Shown here: in pieces, positions 47,001-60,800 of the stretch
How positions within the stretch are numbered: the stretch's first letter is position 1
Layout of the letters: each line of letters opens with the position of its first letter
DNA from: Atopsyche davidsoni
Lineage: Eukaryota; Arthropoda; Insecta; Trichoptera; Hydrobiosidae
Direction: 5' to 3'
Assembly (NCBI GenBank): GCA_022113835.1
Contig: JAILWY010000018.1
Coordinates: 13,679,501-13,743,500, forward strand
Length of the DNA: 64,000 bases
The notes under the pieces: model-generated
Told to the model about the DNA's origin: nothing
What the model saw: only the letters and a program-made list of their open reading frames with translations
Databases searched by the model: none
Position numbers and translations under genes: made by a program

Positions 47001-48770
47001 CATGCCTTTTATTTTATATTTAAAAATTATTATCAATAGTTTGCACTACCCGAGCCTTAAAATTTGTTTGTTAAGTATTATTTTTTTTCATTAGTTTCCT
47101 TTATTTCATTTTTTTAATATGTTATATCATTTGAATGTCGTTGGTATCTTCGTCTACTAGAACTATAAATTAATACGTTATTTTTTGAAATGCGAAATTC
47201 TAGGTATGCATATAATTTATTTTAATCCAAATATTCTTTATGAAAAATAATAATCACTCGATCAAGAGAGATTGATTAAAATTGTATGGATTCAAAATAT
47301 GATTGATGACGAGCAGTCTATGTGATATTCAGAGCACACTCTATATTCGCACAGATCGATCTTAAAATATATATTTTGTTAATTATAGGTAACATACAAA
47401 ATCAATATATCCATTTATTTGTAAAATAATTTTAAATGTGGAGAACAGTAAAATTAATAATATTATTTACGTCATAAGAAGCAGTTTACCAGTAACACAT
47501 AATAAAATAAATTAAACACCGTGTACTGACAGTAAAGAAATAATATCAATATATTATCTTGCTTTATGACAAAAACGTCTACAATCGACTATGGCATCTA
47601 ACCGAAAAGCTTTCAATTTTTTTTGTTAAGCTTACTCTAAAACTAAATCGACTGTTAAGATTAACAAAAACATGTAAAATATCTAAAAAATTGGTACATC
47701 TAATTTACTTTGATATAAACCTTATATTTTCGAAAAAAACAAGCTGTTTAAAGGCATGCCCCTATACTTGCGGGCGTTAGAGTGAACGCGTAAAAATATT
47801 TTTCTAATATTTATATTTATCATTATTTTTCTAGGTTAAAAAACCACTACTTCAAATTGTTAACATGTTGAATTTAAATGGATTAAAAAATAATCACCAA
47901 TATAACTCAAATGCACTAATTATTAAAGTTATATATTGCGTTTTTTTAGAAATCGGCAATGCATTGCAACAAATTTACCGAAATTCATCAAATCGATTAT
48001 TTTGGTTTGCTCTGGTTTTGAAATCAAAATATGCGCTATTACAAATTATATCAGATAAAAAATTAATCCATTGTTGCGATTGTTGGAAGGAAAACAAAAC
48101 CTCAAAAATTATTTGTAATCATATCCAATTGCACCAGATGTTTAAAAATAGCCCCACAGCACAGAAAACACATAAGATATCTGAATAATTATTATGTGTG
48201 AAATGCACGTTTGAGCGATTAGTGTTAAATATTACTTGTAATAAATCATGATCTTGAAAAATATAATTATGACATACAAAACTCCCAGGGTATGAAGCGA
48301 AATAACTACATTATAAAGCAAGAGGAACATCAACGGAAATGTTTTGTAACACTTTTTCGATAAATTGAATTGTTAAAACCAGTGATGTGAGAATATTGAG
48401 AATATATATACATATATATTCTCAATATTAATATATATTAGGTACACCTAATATTCAGTATACATCAGTGAAATATGACAGCTGTTTACATCATTTCCCA
48501 TATCGTTTTTTTTTTTTTCAAAACATTTGGATATTGGCAGCATTATTTTATTATTGTCTATAATAACTAGTATTGCAAATCAAGATGGACCCTGAATGCA
48601 CCAGCGAGGCGGGCAGTGCAAGCAGGCCAGCTGCAACAATCAGAGCTGCGCGCTTCTAATTGTTCATCTGCGCCTCAAGCCAGGACGGTGCAGCCTAAAC
48701 CGGAAACTCACCGGGGAAGAGTTGTTTCGAGAGAGATTTGAAAGGAGAAATGAGGTATTGTGGTCTTAAC

Positions 48771-48820
<50 letters not shown>

Positions 48821-51800
48821 ATTTTATTTTTAATTTACATTTTGTTGCTTGCCATAATCTTAAATGTCCAATTATGAAATTCACGACTTGACAAAAAAAA
48901 AGAAAAGTCTGATTTTAAAGTAGACTACATTGTTAACATTATTTTAATTAGTACATTTAATCATCAACGCATATCATTTAGAGAAGATCTTTAAAAACAT
49001 GTATCTTTTTGTGTTAAAATTCACTCGGATTTACAGTAAGGTATTTCATATTCTGATACGATTGGAATAAGTGTTGAAACCGTATTTATTGCGTAATGTT
49101 GAATCTGCCCATAAGTATAATATGAACCTTTCCAGACAAACATTCAGGTAATAAAACCAAGGTACAGCTAATTAAATAATTCAGTATTATGATATTACTG
49201 TGTGTATATTTTACAACTTTAAATATTTATGTTTAAAGTATCTGCACAGATTTCTTAGTTGTAGTGTATATTTTAAATACATTATACATCAGGAGTTAAA
49301 GTAAAATTGATCTTTACGAGTATATTGAAAAGTGAAAATAAAATACATCAAATTGATATAATAACGAGTGTATAATTCAAATGATAAAATAACAATCTAA
49401 ATATACACTATGCAATTTTTGAGACCTTGTCACGAAATAAAATTTAATTAACTAACTATAGTAGAATTTAATACGTTTAATAATATAATCCAGTATTTTT
49501 AATACGTAAAATAATGAATTTGAATATAATATATAAATATTTATCGCTGGCTTCATATTTTTTGTGAAGCGTACAATGATGGTTAACAGTAGTTGAACCG
49601 AATCTCAATTTTATCAGATTATGATAATTAAATAAAAGTAAAGAACTATTCCTGAGTTCAAGTTACTAAACGCTAGATAATTTATTGCTTAAAAAGTACT
49701 GGATTCATAGATTTCATCAAGCTTTCACCTGTAGCACCCGAAATGGATAAATAGCTTTTTAAATTTATACAAGTTTGAATAAATGTTTGAAAGTATGAAC
49801 AGTTGGATTAGCATGGCACAGGGAATGATTTAAGTGTATGCGCGAAACGAAGATTTATTAAGTCAGTTTCCAAAATGTAATGAAATAAAATGCCGGCACC
49901 GTGACGTGATCACAATCTCCGACCAAATAAGTTTCATTACAGGTCATGATTAACATCCACAGCACTTTCTTTGTATTGATTTCATTTTAAAAAAAATACA
50001 GTCAAACAATCAGTAGTAATGAGCCGACCAATTTTCAAATGTGCCTTGTTTTCAACTCGTGGTCGTTTAAATGTTTTGTTTGTAATGACTAATAATTTCC
50101 GACCTTTTTTGAGACAACAAATAATTTAAAGAAAGCAATACATGTATAAGCAAATATAAATACGAGTTATATAATTGATTCACATATTATCAATAAGTAT
50201 ATTTACACATATGGTACAATTCTATTATTAAAGAGTGTGTAGGTCTTTTTTGTCAACTTTATGATTGAATTTTTTAAAAATATTTTATCTTTATATACTA
50301 GAGATGTTGAAAAACTATATTCAAACGCATCTATCTTTCTTATTTTTCATAAACATTATCATCTTCTAATAGTGACTGCAGTTTTTATCTATCTCGTAGA
50401 AATGTAAATTTCGTTTCCCTGCTGCTATTGTTTTCTGATGTCTCGATGACTCGTCCTTGTGTCTGTCAGACACAAGGACGAAAGCCTTCTTCGTGTATCT
50501 CGATGGAACAGCAGGTGAAGGCGCAAGTCAGTTAGGCCTGTGCTCGGCGTGGCGTAACATTGACTTTATTAATGTCCGAATTAATTTATGATGCCCAAAG
50601 TAATGCTTTCGACTGTGCGATTTTACTATCGTTTGGCCAGATTCATTTGCATGTGGAAAGTATTTTCAGTTATCTTACACGGAGGCTTTTGCCTTACCGT
50701 CGAGGTTGACACACATTCTGCGACGGTAAATTAATTGCAATGTAATAAAAATGCATTTAAGTATCTCCAGGTGAGCAGCGAGCAGCGCAGGCGGCAGCCC
50801 CGGCGGACCCTCGTCAGTGAAAACGGTCCAGTCTGCCGGGTTTCACTCCGCGTAGAAAGAGAAGTTCAATTGATATATGTACAGAAAGTTTCCCTAGAAA
50901 TTTGAATTATCTTTGTCTTATGACTTGTATTGGCTACTCACCCACATGCGGAATAAGCAGTGCTTGAGAACAACGGTCGGACAAACGCGAATTGTTTTTA
51001 GGTATAAGTACATACACACATAAAACGACTCGAAAAAACATCCAAGTGGAGATCTTATTCATATAAATTTTAAATGATATTTAATTTAAATTTAATGTTC
51101 AAAATATAAATTTTAAAAATAACTCATCAATATACACGTATACACATTCAAAATATTGTGATTTTGCACAGAAACATAATTGTTATCAGACCGAATGAAA
51201 ATAATTGGCGAATAGATTAATTAACAACCCGTAAAAGTTTAGATCTTATTTATGATCGGTAATTTTTTTATATACTTTTAATTCTGTTACGTTAGCCAAA
51301 AATACATTATTACACGAAGATCGTGATTATTAAAAATATTAATGTCTTTCATACATGTTGCAAGTCGAAGATTAATTTAAACGGTAGCCCCTAACTACAA
51401 TTAGTAAATATTATAGATAATTTTTTTTTTTTTAAATTGAAATACAGTGTAAAATATAGATTTATAAAAGTTATTTTACCGCAATTAAAATAAGTTTCTT
51501 TTTATTATTAAGGAAATAAGTCAGGTAGGCACTCCGACAATGCGAGAGGAAGCCCACCTGCCGCGGTACGGTCGAGTTGAGAGACTAATAACAAAAATAT
51601 AGACGAACACGTAAACAGCAAACTATCCAACACAGGCTGCCATTTTTCCCAGAAATTAAATGCGTTATAAAGAAAGTGTAAAATTGGATCCGGTTAGTTC
51701 AGGTGCTAAGAAACACACCTATGATTATATACAATGAGTAGGTATATCGCTGAATCAGGGGGCAGAGTAACGCGAATGATTGGGATATCATGTGAATATT

Positions 51801-54800
51801 TTATATCTATGTATTAAACTCATCAGCAGTGCTATTTTTAAAATAACTAAACGTGGAAATGCTTCTGTATAATATTTTTCAGCATGTGATAAAGGTTATA
51901 ATAATCAAGTGTTTCTGAGTCTAGATCTTTCATGGTGAAAAAACGTTTAGTTAAATTTAACAATAATAAATTTTAATTTTTTTCAGAGGTTATATGATGA
52001 CATATCGCGTAAATAAATTAATGAAAAATTTCAAATGAAACCTGTTTTATTAATTTTGATTCAAATGATTTTTTTATTTTAATGTTAGTTAATAATTGCA
52101 TTTAAGAGACACCTAGTAAAAGTCACTGTATGACAAGGAATTAATAATCACCATAATCTGTAAGAGTAGAAGACCCCGAGGGAAGATGAAAGCTTGTGAT
52201 TGACTTTATTTTTATTGAACCAAGAAACATTTCTCAAAAAAAAAAAACACTTGGTTTTTTCAGATTTAAGCTCTGAACCAAGCGAGCGTGCTTGCCACAT
52301 TACCATCATGTGATCGGGAACTATTCTTAAAAATTTAGAAACATTGCGTCTGTAAAGTTTACAATCTAGTACTTACCGGGTATCTTTTCTGGCTCCGGCT
52401 CCTTGTTGCCATGGAGTGCAGGAGGCGCTGGCGGAGGTGGCGGGGGCGGCGGGCCAGGAGGAGAGGGGCCCTCCTCGCCGGAGCTGGCGGCCGCATCAGA
52501 GGCGCTGGAAACACCTGACTCGGCAGACTGTGGAGGACGAGGGGCCCCCTTATCCGATTTAGCCTTCAACAAGAATCCGCTCCCGCCGTGCTTGCTTTGC
52601 TTGAGGTCCGAGTTCTTTTGGTTCAGCTGTGACTCCTTCTGCGACTCCCTACACATTAGAAAATCTCTTTCTAACTTGCTCATGTTCGATTTTCGATAAA
52701 CGATTGGAAATCATGCAATTGTTGTTTTTTGATCATTCGGAATACCTATCCAATGAGTTATAAATAGTTAAATTAACCATTTAACACTAAACCTATGAGA
52801 TACATGTGGTCTGCAGGCCAAATCTGGTACAGTAGCACATTTCAATGAAGGACTCTAAAATCGCCAACAACTCAATTGAATGCATCTACAAGTATTATTA
52901 TCTGTCTTTGGAGTAAGCGGTTGTTATGCTGATATGAAAATACAATATGGCTTAGATATTTTTACAAAATTCTCACCTCAAGCTTCCTCGATTTTTATTT
53001 TGACCGTATATAGACTTAGTCTCATCTCGTGCTAGATAAATATCCTCATAGTCGTGGTCGTGATCTCTGTTGCTGGTCTGGTTGAGTCCGCTGTGGTTCT
53101 TGTTGCCGTTGGTGAGGCCGTTGTAATTGTTGCCGTGACCGTTAAGGCTCGTGACGTTGTTGTTGCTCGAGTGATTGTGGCCGTTGGTTATTCCGATGTG
53201 CTTGTGGCCGTTGCTGAGTCCGTTGTGGCCGTTGGTTACACCATTGCTGTGGCCATTGGTCGAAGTGTTGTGATTTATATCTGCTGAGCGCTCTGACATA
53301 TCGGAAGATGAAAGATTTCCGTCGGAGCCTGCACCAGAACTAGACGAATGAACTTCCACTTTGACTGAAAATGAACACAATCACACAAGTAAATCATAAA
53401 TAAGATACTGAACTAAACTTTGTTTATAATGTTTGGCACATATGTAAATATTAATACATGTCTTAGGTACAATGCCTATTGTATTAGGTAGATATATTTT
53501 TATTATATATTTTCAAATATGACCTCGATCCCGAAAAATTAAAAAACGAGTTTAGTTATCTATTAAAATACAAAATTGAAAAATAATTATTTTATATTGA
53601 AAAGGTCCCAGGAGTATTTGTTTATTTTTAAACACTGATATTTTTACAGATTTTTTTGAAAAGTATAGAAAATGTTTAATTCGATGATTTAACTAACAAA
53701 ATAAATAAAATCTAACACTTTTAATGCAAATTATATGCTGGTGAAAATTCCGTATTATTTACTGAAAAAAATATTTTTACTATTTTACTTTTATGATATT
53801 ACTAACCGATTTATAAAAAGATAGTTTATAACAAGCAATACGTGTTTTCACGGCTAAAGTTTTTTGCAAACTGCTTTAAATCGATAATATTTTTTGTGTT
53901 TACGTTACCTATTCGATAAAATATTATGACTAAACGTGATATTATATTGCAATAAATTGACAATATTGCTAGATAGCACAAGTGCAATCAAATGATTTCT
54001 ATGAGAAGTACATACTAGCTCACGTTTGTAAGAATTACCGACTTTTGCGTTGCCCATTGTCTTTTGAAAAAATCTACCAGGAAACAGTATGTCTTTTTAT
54101 GGGTATTTAGAGCAATTGCAAAACGTAATTATTACAATCAATTCCTTATTACCGACCAGGCATACTTAAAAACAAAGTTAACACAACGCCTTGAAAATGT
54201 TTTTTTTTTATAAATAAGTATATATATTTTTATAATAAACTCAAAAATATTTAATGTTTTGTATAATAATACAAATATTGTATGTGTCCTTTATTCTAAA
54301 ATTATAATCAAATATCTATAAAATAAACTACTCCTTGCATTTATGTTTATATTTTATGTGAAGACTCACATAAAACCAATTCCTTTTTTTAAACTTTTAT
54401 TACCCTCAATCAAAAGATATATCAAAATAAAGTAAGCTGGGAATAAAATTATATTTGTGAAGTATAGTACTATTTAAACAATCAAAAATTAAATTTGTTA
54501 TAACACTACAATCAAATAAAATGAAATATTATCACACCTCTGTGGTTTTTTTATATTATCATGCCCAAAACAATAAAAATATATAACCAAATACATGTAT
54601 AAACATTGTCGGGTAATATACATTCACAAAGCGTAAAAACGGTGTAATGCCATTACATTTTATAGGCAATATTAAAATAGGATTCGAGATAGGTAATGTA
54701 AATGGTCTTTGCGTTTAACTGGTAAAAACATATCGTACGTTATTATCGGACTTAAAATACAACTAAGAACATTTAAGTCATCGCACCCGTCATGCCGCCA

Positions 54801-57800
54801 TTGACAGCTCCCCCGGTACTGTCCTGGCGAGATCCCCGGCGCGAGGATCCTCCCTTCCCTTCAAACAGATCCTTTACACGATTGTAGATCAGCTCCTGGG
54901 GGTTGTGCAGGTAGAAACCTTCTCCCACGCCTGATGATGAACTGGATCCTGGTGAAAAAAAACTTTAAGAAGCACATCTAAAAGGTTACATTTATAAACA
55001 CATACAATTAACATTATATACCTATAATGCCAAGAATTTAATATATACTCGTATTCTGAAGATATGAAAAAATATTCAATGAAAATGATCACTGATTTGC
55101 CCACTTACTATACAGTTGCCTATATCTTTTTTTGGTCACTTCTTATTAAAACTATTATTTATACAACGAAAAATTTTCTTTCAGGTTATTGTTAAAATGA
55201 TTTACCTGTTTCCGTTATCGAATTCACAAAACACTCTATTCAAAAGTAGTTTTACGTTATTGCACAATAACAATAATGGTTTTTATATCACCATCAATAA
55301 CGGTGTAAAAAATATCAAATTGATATTACATCCGCAGATATAACTTTTTGGTCACTTAATATTTATATTTCTTCAAATAATAAAGGGAAGTATTACACAA
55401 AAGCACTGCTTCCATTTCCGACAATCGTGAAATTGAACTGAATATAGATTTAATAACATGAAGTGCTGTTTGCTTGCACTTCCGTCGCGTCACTGGACTT
55501 CCACTTCCTGGCTTCCTCGGCTCCTCTGTCTCCTCAAGCGGAGCTTCCCACCAGGAAACCGTGTGCTCGTGCACCAATGGTAATGGATCATGTAACTCCG
55601 TATGTAATCATTAATCACATAAATAATCCGCTTCTGTCTCGGCCCGTGAGCGATTGACCGTCCGCGGTGAAAGTTTCAAGCGGACGAATTTTATTTTATC
55701 GATCAATTTGGTGTTTCATCAAAGTCGAGAGTTTCCCGAAATGGATTACGTGCATTTTAGAATAAACATACTAATAGCCCCTCAGTCCATCGAATCGATA
55801 TTTTCAATCGAGTTTAAATTGTAATTAATTCGACACGGGTGTCTGGCATCCACAGCGGCTCTTAATTTAAACTAAAGTAAGTTTTCTAACGAAATAAATT
55901 TTAAATAATCTTTTATGATAATAGCGACATAAATAATAAAAACATTATTATTCAAAATGGCGTTATAAATGTTTTCGTTAAAATTAGAAGATGATTAAGA
56001 TTTGATTAGATATCAAAATAATCGAATATGTTGATAAAGTTGTAAGACAAGTTGAAGATATTTATTTTACGAAGGCTTATAAACTCAAAAAAATATTTGT
56101 ATCGTATCATAACACAAACCAAAAAACTTCAATATAATCTAATACAAGTTATAAACATAACGATAGATAATTAAACATTAATTCATTTAAATTAATTCCT
56201 TTAAACCTTTTATAAGATTTTTTTTGCTATTTTTGTTACTTTTTTCAATACTCATCTCATAATAATAATAATAAAACACTGTATTTTGGCCATTTAATGA
56301 TTATTAAAGTCCAAAAGAAAGGAGCTGAAGCTGAATAAATTTTGTTAAAAAATTATTGACAATGTTTATATTAACCCGTTGGATGTGATATATATAAAGT
56401 TCATATTTAATATATTTTAGAATAACGACTACTTTTTTTGTTGCAAACGTGCCTTTTTTCATAAGGAACACTCAACATCAAAATATTTAGAAGCGCTATT
56501 TCAATATAAATTATGTATGCATGAGTTTCACTTCAAAGGTAATCCTATATTTGTCAATCTATTCAGATGCTTTTGTCACCTCCGTTTGAATACAACGTTA
56601 ATTTTGTTTATGTATATCTATTTATTTGAGCATCAATTTTAAGTACTAGTGTATGTTATATAATTCTGATTTATTTTCTTATTTAATTTCAAATATGCCT
56701 ACACAATGCTTCATAATTCGTTTCGAAAACGCTTCGCCTATTTAAATGATCGGGTAGTGATACTCTCAATTATAGCATTTAATAAATAATTTAATAAAAC
56801 ACACTAATACTACATTAAAACAAGGTCAGAGTAAGGTTTGACTTTTGAAAAATTTTGAAAAACATAAAATGAAGATGTTGTTAACATCCTCAGAATTTTT
56901 TTTTTATTTTGACGGGAATACTTAAGATTTTTCTTGTATCAATGACGTTTGGTTGGTTTAAAATTTAAAAAAAATTATATTGAGTTACCACAGCTGTCCT
57001 CCCCGGAGGAGGGGTGCTTGGGGTGCGCGGCGTGGCCGGCGCGCATGGGGTTGACGTATAGACCGTCGGCAGGCGCGTGGGGCGCGTGGGGGGCATGGGG
57101 GGCATGGGGGGCATGGGGAGCATGGGGGGCATGGGGGGCATGGGGAGCATGGGGGGCATGGGGCGCGTGGCCGGGAGCCCCCAGGGTGCCGGAGCCGGGC
57201 GGGTGCAGGTAGAAGGGCTCGGGCGCGCGCGACAGCGACTGCGAGCGACGCCGGTTGGAGTTCACGCACTCCGGCAATGAGCACTTGAAATCAATCATTA
57301 TCATAAATATTTTTTTCTAATTACTTAATTTTTCATCTTCACTCATATTTATACAATTGATAATAATTATTTGGGATACTTTTGCGTTGGAAGTCTTCGT
57401 GAAATTTCCGAATAATGAATCTCATAATATGTTACATAATTTCTTATTCTTAAAATTTACTGTTGTATTCTTAAAATCTTTTGATACTTGCATAGACAAT
57501 TATAAATATTCCCTGCTTCATAGATTTGTGAGGTTAAAAATATATTCTAATTTTCATCAATATTAAGTATTATTGTACATACAGACATACAAATTATACA
57601 TTTCAGAACACCGTTTTTTTTTCAGGTAAAATTAATGTGAATATATTTATATATTTAAATGAAATATGTTTAGTGTTAGAGATGTTTGATCGTAGAATGG
57701 ACTTACTGTAGTATCACTATTCCTACAAGTACAAGCATGAACTCCCTTGTAGGCGGCCAGAGGCTTGTGCGTGGCCTGGTCGCGTACGTCGCGTCCGTCG

Positions 57801-60800
57801 CGTCCGTCGCGCCCGTCGCGCATGTCCCGCCCGTCGGCGGCTCCGTGCTGGACCAGCACGTTCAGGCACTGAAATTATTTTATAAAAATTACAACAAATG
57901 TTCATAAACTTATTCTTATAATTAAATAATCTAAATCATAAAAAGTGGCTAGTCAACTTAAACAGACTACAAAATTGAAAACAATAAAATTTCGAGGTAA
58001 TGATTTAAATTTTATCATAGCGTTTAGTTGGCGCTTTCGGCTCTCACCTCCACTTGTTGGTTTTCAGCTGCATCGTTGATGGGAGACTTCCCGAAGCGGT
58101 CGAGGGAGATGCGCGCCCCGTGGCCGAGCAACCAGCGCACCGTGCTCAGGTGGCCCCGGGAGGCCGCGAAGTGCAGAGGGGTCGCCCCATCCCCGTCTCG
58201 CAGGTTGGGGTCCACGCCCTGCTCCAGAATCTGGAGAAGATGTGCACATTATAAGGGTACATCTCAATTACCCGCAAATCTTTCCTTTTGTGTATTAAAG
58301 TATGAGGAAGTCTCTGAAAGCTGTGTTTATATTAAAATAAGCATTCAAAATCGATACCTTTAATCAAAATATAGTATTTGTGAAAATATTTAATTACATT
58401 GTGTATATCAGAATACTACAAATTACGAAAATATTTGTTTTATTTTTTCGCCTAGGAAACTGAATTTCGTTACAAGTGTAAGTACTTGGATTCTTGGATC
58501 GATTTTACTATTATCGAGTACGATAGATAAATTTAATACATTCACAAATGTATGCTCACCATATTATATATTTTTACAGTGGTATAACAAGGAAAGTGTA
58601 AAATGGAAATATAAATGTTATGAAGATTTTATAATTTGAGTGCAAAAATATTACCGCAGTACTGTAAGATCATCTCCGGCGGGGGAAAAAAAAAAGTATT
58701 GTAGGATAAACAATGACAATTGCTTACAAAGATGTAAAAGAGTAAAATATTTACAAACGGAGAAAAAAATAAGAAACTACGATTTATTACCGAGTGATTA
58801 TATTCTATGTGTGATTGATGTAAGCTCTTCGTTCCCTGTTGCTTATTTAGTTTTTAATGATAAATTACAATGCACCTATTGACAAGTAATGTTCATTAAT
58901 TCATAACTATTAATAGCTATTAGATATTTATTTATATACTCATACTGATAATGACAGGCAAATATTATAAAGCGACCACTGCCCAAGGTAGAGAAATGCC
59001 CCTTACAGCAGCATCGCTCGGTCTCGCCCGACTTTTCTCGAACAATAATTGGTCGAAGATTTCTCGCAGAGCGCTCTCGTTTTCTATCACTTTTGTTGTG
59101 CGACATGTCTGTGCCAGTTAGCTTTCTGCTGATTTTAATATTTCAATACTTGTGATTAATGTAAACACGAACAAGTGTTTATATGGTCATAGCGCTCAAG
59201 AATATTGATAATAAAATGAGCAGGTTAATATTTAGGCTTATATTTACACTACCATTCTTGAGTGAACAAAATATCACCGGAAACAACTGCAGTAGTTTCT
59301 TTTAGTTTTTAAGATATTTCTTAAAATTTTATTAATCTTATAATACAAAAGATAATGGATCCAGAAATAGGCACAGTAATTAAGATTCCAAATTAACTGA
59401 TTGTTTTTCATAAAGCAAACCACACCATAAATCTCCTATCGTAGTTTTATACCCTGAATCGTTACTCAGCATTGAATTTTCTTTGTGGAAATGAAAGCGA
59501 CTTAACAAGTCTCGAGAATCTCGTTCCGCTGCCGTCTGTCAAGAGCGCTTTTCAAGATCGCATCGGAAGCACATTTATCTTACTTAGAAATTGTATTTGA
59601 TTTTAGTTTTTAATATTTGTCTGCAAATAACTAACAGTTCCTGGAAATAACCGGAATTGTCCATACTATCGTTAGGCATTCAAGACTGCATACGGGTGCA
59701 TTTTTAAAATATTAAAGGTAAACACACAAAGCAGCAAGTTAAATGATTTTGTTTAGCTAACTGGCCAAGATGCAATGGTTGTACACAAAATAATGAAGCA
59801 AATTGCATTTATTTTATTAAAAGAGCAAAATTCTAAACCACAACAGTAATCTCATTCCATCTGGGTCAAATCAAGTACTCAAAATATCGTTAAATTGATC
59901 TTTGGTATTTAAATTCATTGTAAATGACTGAGTTTTATTGAATTATATAATATTATATACTGAAAATAATGTAATACGTCTAATACAAACGTGAGGCTTG
60001 ATTTTAACATTTATCAAGTATAAATTGTGTACAAATAACAAGTTACTTCGTAATTACTTAATATAGATTTCTAAATGATTCGTTTGTCAGCATTGACTTT
60101 GAGGAAGTTGCTTTTTATGGGTATAGATGTAATCGTTCAGAAACAAGTAAGACGTATTACCATAGTCGGAGCATATGTATGTATATTTTAATCAAAGAAA
60201 AGTCGTACTCGCCAGTCGCCTTTTTCAGAGGAAATACTCCGGGAGAAAACTTTTTGCGTCAATACTCAACTAGCAGGTGGGAGAGAGATGCAAGTGCATG
60301 GAGGAAGATAGTACCGATACTCATAAATAAATATTTTAAGTTAGAAATAAAATAGTCTTTAATTAATTCAAACCGTTTTTATCTATAAAGAGATAAATAT
60401 ATATATAAGTCTTGGAAGCGAGTTCAAACACACCCATGAGCGCTAAACACTATTTTATACAACACATCGAGTACTAGTGACCGGTAGTGACAATGCGAGA
60501 TGTTCTATTACCATTTGCAATAAAATTCATAAAAAGCTGATTTATTATACATAAACAAACGTATCAATTAAGAAGTTTAACGGTATAAGACTATTTTGAC
60601 AAACGAGGCTAACTGATTTTTGTTAGGAGTATTTCATGATATGTAAAAACAAATGGAATGGTTGTGAAATTCAATATTTTTAACAGAGAGTACTTGGTGG
60701 AATTCCATTTTAATATTTTTTAATAAAATACTTGAGTGATTTTCCACATTTTCGTTTATATTAGTAACCGGTTTCGCCAACCTTTGGCATTATCAAAAGA

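Larger units (their letters stand above)
41007..52376 (-). other. 11.4 kb forked intron
   Basis: Mostly AT-rich. It contains AT microsatellites (41063-41092 and 48774-48810), two strong palindromes (48392-48429 and 50452-50480) and several GC-richer exon-like islands listed separately. No complete gene is visible in it. Confidence 0.7.

Noticed and set aside
56949..57280. Gly/Trp/Met-rich plus-strand frames at the HAP repeat
   Set aside because: Translation of the coding minisatellite on the wrong strand.
58876..59104. Minus-strand frame starting [17 protein letters not shown]
   Set aside because: Only the first third has coding-like composition; no splice partner and no known similarity.
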